Origin: Dactylosporangium aurantiacum
Lineage (GTDB): Bacteria; Actinomycetota; Actinomycetes; Mycobacteriales; Micromonosporaceae
Reading direction: 5' to 3'
DNA: 64,000 nt
Assembly (NCBI RefSeq): GCF_000716715.1
Contig: NZ_JNYJ01000025.1
Span: 62,001-126,000 of the forward strand
Position 1 is the first letter of the stretch; every line of letters starts with the position of its first letter. This document shows positions 62,127 to 64,000 of the stretch, one piece after another. The notes below the pieces were generated by a model. It worked only from the letters and a program-made list of their open reading frames with translations, had not been told where the DNA came from and did no database searches. A program made the translations under genes and the position numbers.

Positions 62127-63946
62127 CCGTGGACGACGAGATCGGCACCGCCGGGCGGCTGCGGCTGCTCGCCGCGGCCACCGCCCTCTACCTGCGGGCC
62201 GCTCCGGCCGCCGCGGTCCTGCGCGGCGTGCTCACCGTCGCCGGCGGCATCGCACCGGTCGCCATCGCCTGGTGTACCAAGGTGCTCCTCGACCGGCTCG
62301 CGCACGGCGACGGCGGCACCCCGCTGTGGCCCGTCGCCGGCATCGCCGGGGTCGCCACCGGCTGGGCCGTCGCCAACCACGCCGGCCGGTACCTCGAACA
62401 GGAGATCGCCCGCCGGGTCACGCTGCGCACCCAGCTGGAGCTGTTCACCGCCGTGTCCCGCCCGCCCGGCCTCGCCGAGCTGGAGAGCCCGGCGTTCCAC
62501 GACCGGCTGCAGCTCGCCCGCCAGGCCAGCCAGATGGCCCCGGCACAGCTCACCGGCGCCGTGCTGTCGATCGCGCAGACCACCGTCACCACCGTCGGGT
62601 TCACCGCCACCCTCGCCGCCGGCTCACCCCTCGTCGCCGGGCTCGTGCTGCTGTCCACCGTGCCGGCGCTGCTCGCCCAGCTGCGGCTCGGCCGGCACCG
62701 CAGCCGCACCCTCGTGCGCATCACCCCCGGCCTGCGCCGGCAGGTGTTCTACGCCGAGCTGCTGCTGGACATGCGCGCCGCCAAGGAGATCCGGCTCTTC
62801 GGCCTCGCCGGGTTCTTCCGCGACCGGATGCTCACCGAGCTGCGCGGCGCGCAGGCCGCCGAGCGCGACACCGACCGGCTGGCACTGCGCGTCGACGGGC
62901 TCCTGGCCGTCCTCGCCGGCGCCGTGTCCGTCGCCGCGCTCGCCGTCCTCACCACCCGCGTCTGCGCCGGTGACGGCACCGTCGGCGACCTGTCGGTCCT
63001 CGTCGCCGCCCTCGCCGCGCTGCAGGGCACCCTCGCCGGCGTGGTCGCCGAGCTCGCCGCCGCCGGGGAGAGCCTGTCACTGTTCCGCCACTACACGGCC
63101 GTGACCGCCGCACCGCCCGCCGCGCCCGCACCGGCCGCCGCACCACCCGCGACCGGGGCACCGGTCATCGAGTTCCGCGACGTGTGGTTCCGGTACAGCC
63201 CGGCGCACGCGTGGATCCTGCGCGGCGTGTCCTTCACCGTCCCGGCCGGGCACTCCCTCGCGCTCGTCGGGGACAACGGCGCCGGAAAGTCCACAGTGGT
63301 CAAACTGCTGTGCGGGTTCTACCCGCCGACCCGCGGCACGATCCTCTGGGACGGCACGGACATCGGCACCGTCGACCCGGCGGCCCTGCGCGCCAGGATG
63401 AGCGCCGTGTTCCAGGACTGCATGGCGTACGAGTTCAGCGCCGCCGACAACATCGCCCTCGGCGACCTCACCGCCCTCGGCGACGACCGGCGGCTGCGCG
63501 CCGCGGCCACCGAGGCCGGCATCGACGAGGCCCTCGACCGCCTCCCCCGCGGCTTCGCCACCCCACTGACCCGCACGTTCAACGACCCCGGCGACACCGA
63601 CGACGGGGTGGCGCTGTCCGGCGGCCAGTGGCAGCGGCTCGCCCTGGCCCGCGCCGCCCTGCGCGACCGGGCCGAGCTGCTCATCCTCGACGAGCCGTCG
63701 TCCGGCCTCGACGTGTACGCCGAACACGAGATCCACCGCCGGCTCACCGCGCTGCGGGGCAGGCGCACCTGCCTGCTCATCTCGCACCGGCTCAACGCGG
63801 TCCGCGACGCCGACGCGATCGCCGTGCTCAACGGCGGCGTCATCGCCGAGCACGGCACGCACGCCATGCTGATGCGCGCCGACGGCACGTACGCGGACAT
63901 GTTCCGGCTCCAGGCCGGCGGCTACCAGATGGAGCCCGTGCAGTGA
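62123..63946 (+). CDS. ABC exporter (fused permease-ATPase)
   Basis: A 607-residue half-transporter. Six membrane helices in residues 1-320 form a type IV exporter fold, with FYAELLLDMRAAKEIRLFGL as the coupling region. The ATPase domain (about 345-600) has Walker A GDNGAGKST, signature LSGGQWQRL, Walker B LLILDEPS and switch His SHRLNA. No C39 peptidase domain is present, so leader removal must be by another protease, perhaps the divergent S26 enzyme. It overlaps the thioredoxin gene (ATGA) and the following regulator (GTGA), forming one tight operon. Confidence 0.93.
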   Translation: MTVDDEIGTAGRLRLLAAATALYLRAAPAAAVLRGVLTVAGGIAPVAIAWCTKVLLDRLAHGDGGTPLWPVAGIAGVATGWAVANHAGRYLEQEIARRVTLRTQLELFTAVSRPPGLAELESPAFHDRLQLARQASQMAPAQLTGAVLSIAQTTVTTVGFTATLAAGSPLVAGLVLLSTVPALLAQLRLGRHRSRTLVRITPGLRRQVFYAELLLDMRAAKEIRLFGLAGFFRDRMLTELRGAQAAERDTDRLALRVDGLLAVLAGAVSVAALAVLTTRVCAGDGTVGDLSVLVAALAALQGTLAGVVAELAAAGESLSLFRHYTAVTAAPPAAPAPAAAPPATGAPVIEFRDVWFRYSPAHAWILRGVSFTVPAGHSLALVGDNGAGKSTVVKLLCGFYPPTRGTILWDGTDIGTVDPAALRARMSAVFQDCMAYEFSAADNIALGDLTALGDDRRLRAAATEAGIDEALDRLPRGFATPLTRTFNDPGDTDDGVALSGGQWQRLALARAALRDRAELLILDEPSSGLDVYAEHEIHRRLTALRGRRTCLLISHRLNAVRDADAIAVLNGGVIAEHGTHAMLMRADGTYADMFRLQAGGYQMEPVQ

Positions 63947-64000
63947 TCCACGTCGGGCTCCTCGGCCCGCTGGAGCTGCGCGTCGACGGCCGCGCCGCGG
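63943..64000 (+). CDS. SARP/BTAD-family regulator (3' truncated)
   Basis: The frame begins GTG 63943, overlapping the exporter stop, and runs off the window after 19 codons. The start (IHVGLLGPLELRVDGRAA) is the first beta hairpin of an OmpR-type DNA-binding domain as found in SARP/AfsR proteins. Its tight coupling to the exporter suggests control of a secondary-metabolite or peptide cluster lying to the right. Confidence 0.75.
   Translation, partial: MIHVGLLGPLELRVDGRAA

Noticed and set aside
1..64000. tRNA, rRNA, riboswitch or insertion sequence
   Set aside because: I saw no cloverleaf with CCA-type context, no ribosomal RNA signature, no transposase and no terminal inverted repeats in a read by eye; a covariance-model scan would be needed to exclude divergent RNAs.

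Overview
The window is chromosomal DNA from a very GC-rich actinomycete. The gene set points to the Micromonosporaceae (Actinoplanes, Dactylosporangium or Micromonospora relatives), which is an inference. It rests on third-position G/C codon use, many GTG starts, SARP/BTAD and PF13796-type sensor genes, ricin-tailed secreted hydrolases, and two chemoreceptor genes behind FliA-like promoters, as expected of an organism with motile spores. I found no rRNA, tRNA, CRISPR array, insertion sequence or prophage. About 60 genes are supported; the first and last run off the edges.

Layout. 1-9.8 kb: small redox enzymes and regulators (aldo/keto reductase, serine hydrolase, SDR-AraC operon, NAD-dependent epimerase, SDR/LysR divergent pair, GNAT) and a Tat-exported cell-wall-binding propeller protein. 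9.8-16 kb: a three-gene operon of histidine kinase, response regulator and a 1404-residue membrane NACHT NTPase with a C-terminal propeller. 16-19 kb: uncharacterised small genes. 19-20.6 kb: a secreted GH54 arabinofuranosidase behind a double-operator promoter. 21-29.4 kb: alpha/beta hydrolase, cyclase, a membrane Hsp70-like protein with a repeat linker, stress proteins, a soluble GAF chemoreceptor and an orphan sugar-binding lipoprotein. 29.6-30.1 kb: a leader peptide and two microprotein ORFs. 30-33.2 kb: a membrane chemoreceptor and a CDF metal exporter/ArsR pair. 33.2-37.4 kb: Fe-S photolyase, SRPBCC protein, a pseudogene scar and a PL9 pectate lyase. 37.6-43.4 kb: STAS-kinase fusion, then a zinc-uptake island (SCO5920-family protein and a four-gene metal ABC transporter). 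43.4-49.1 kb: NfeD/SPFH pair, APC permease and hybrid kinase. 49.4-57.3 kb: a subtilisin-like protein lacking the catalytic-histidine segment, VOC proteins, a large BTAD/NB-ARC/TPR regulator, HIT protein and a TetR-controlled detoxification group. 57.3-64 kb: an FtsX-type permease, then S26 peptidase, MauE, thioredoxin, ABC exporter and the start of a SARP regulator.

How the parts work together. Zinc (or a related metal) appears twice: import at 38.5-42.5 kb behind two related candidate Zur boxes, and export by the ArsR/CDF pair. Plant cell-wall breakdown appears as the arabinofuranosidase and the pectate lyase, each with a LacI-family-like operator built into its promoter. The arabinofuranosidase promoter-operator module recurs base for base in its operator, and at identical spacing, before the FtsX permease 41 kb away. 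The two chemoreceptors share a sigma-28-type promoter. The right-hand cluster has the parts of an oxidative-folding and export pathway and continues beyond the window.

All functional calls come from reading translated sequence and motifs by eye. No database search was run. Promoter and operator calls are pattern matches.
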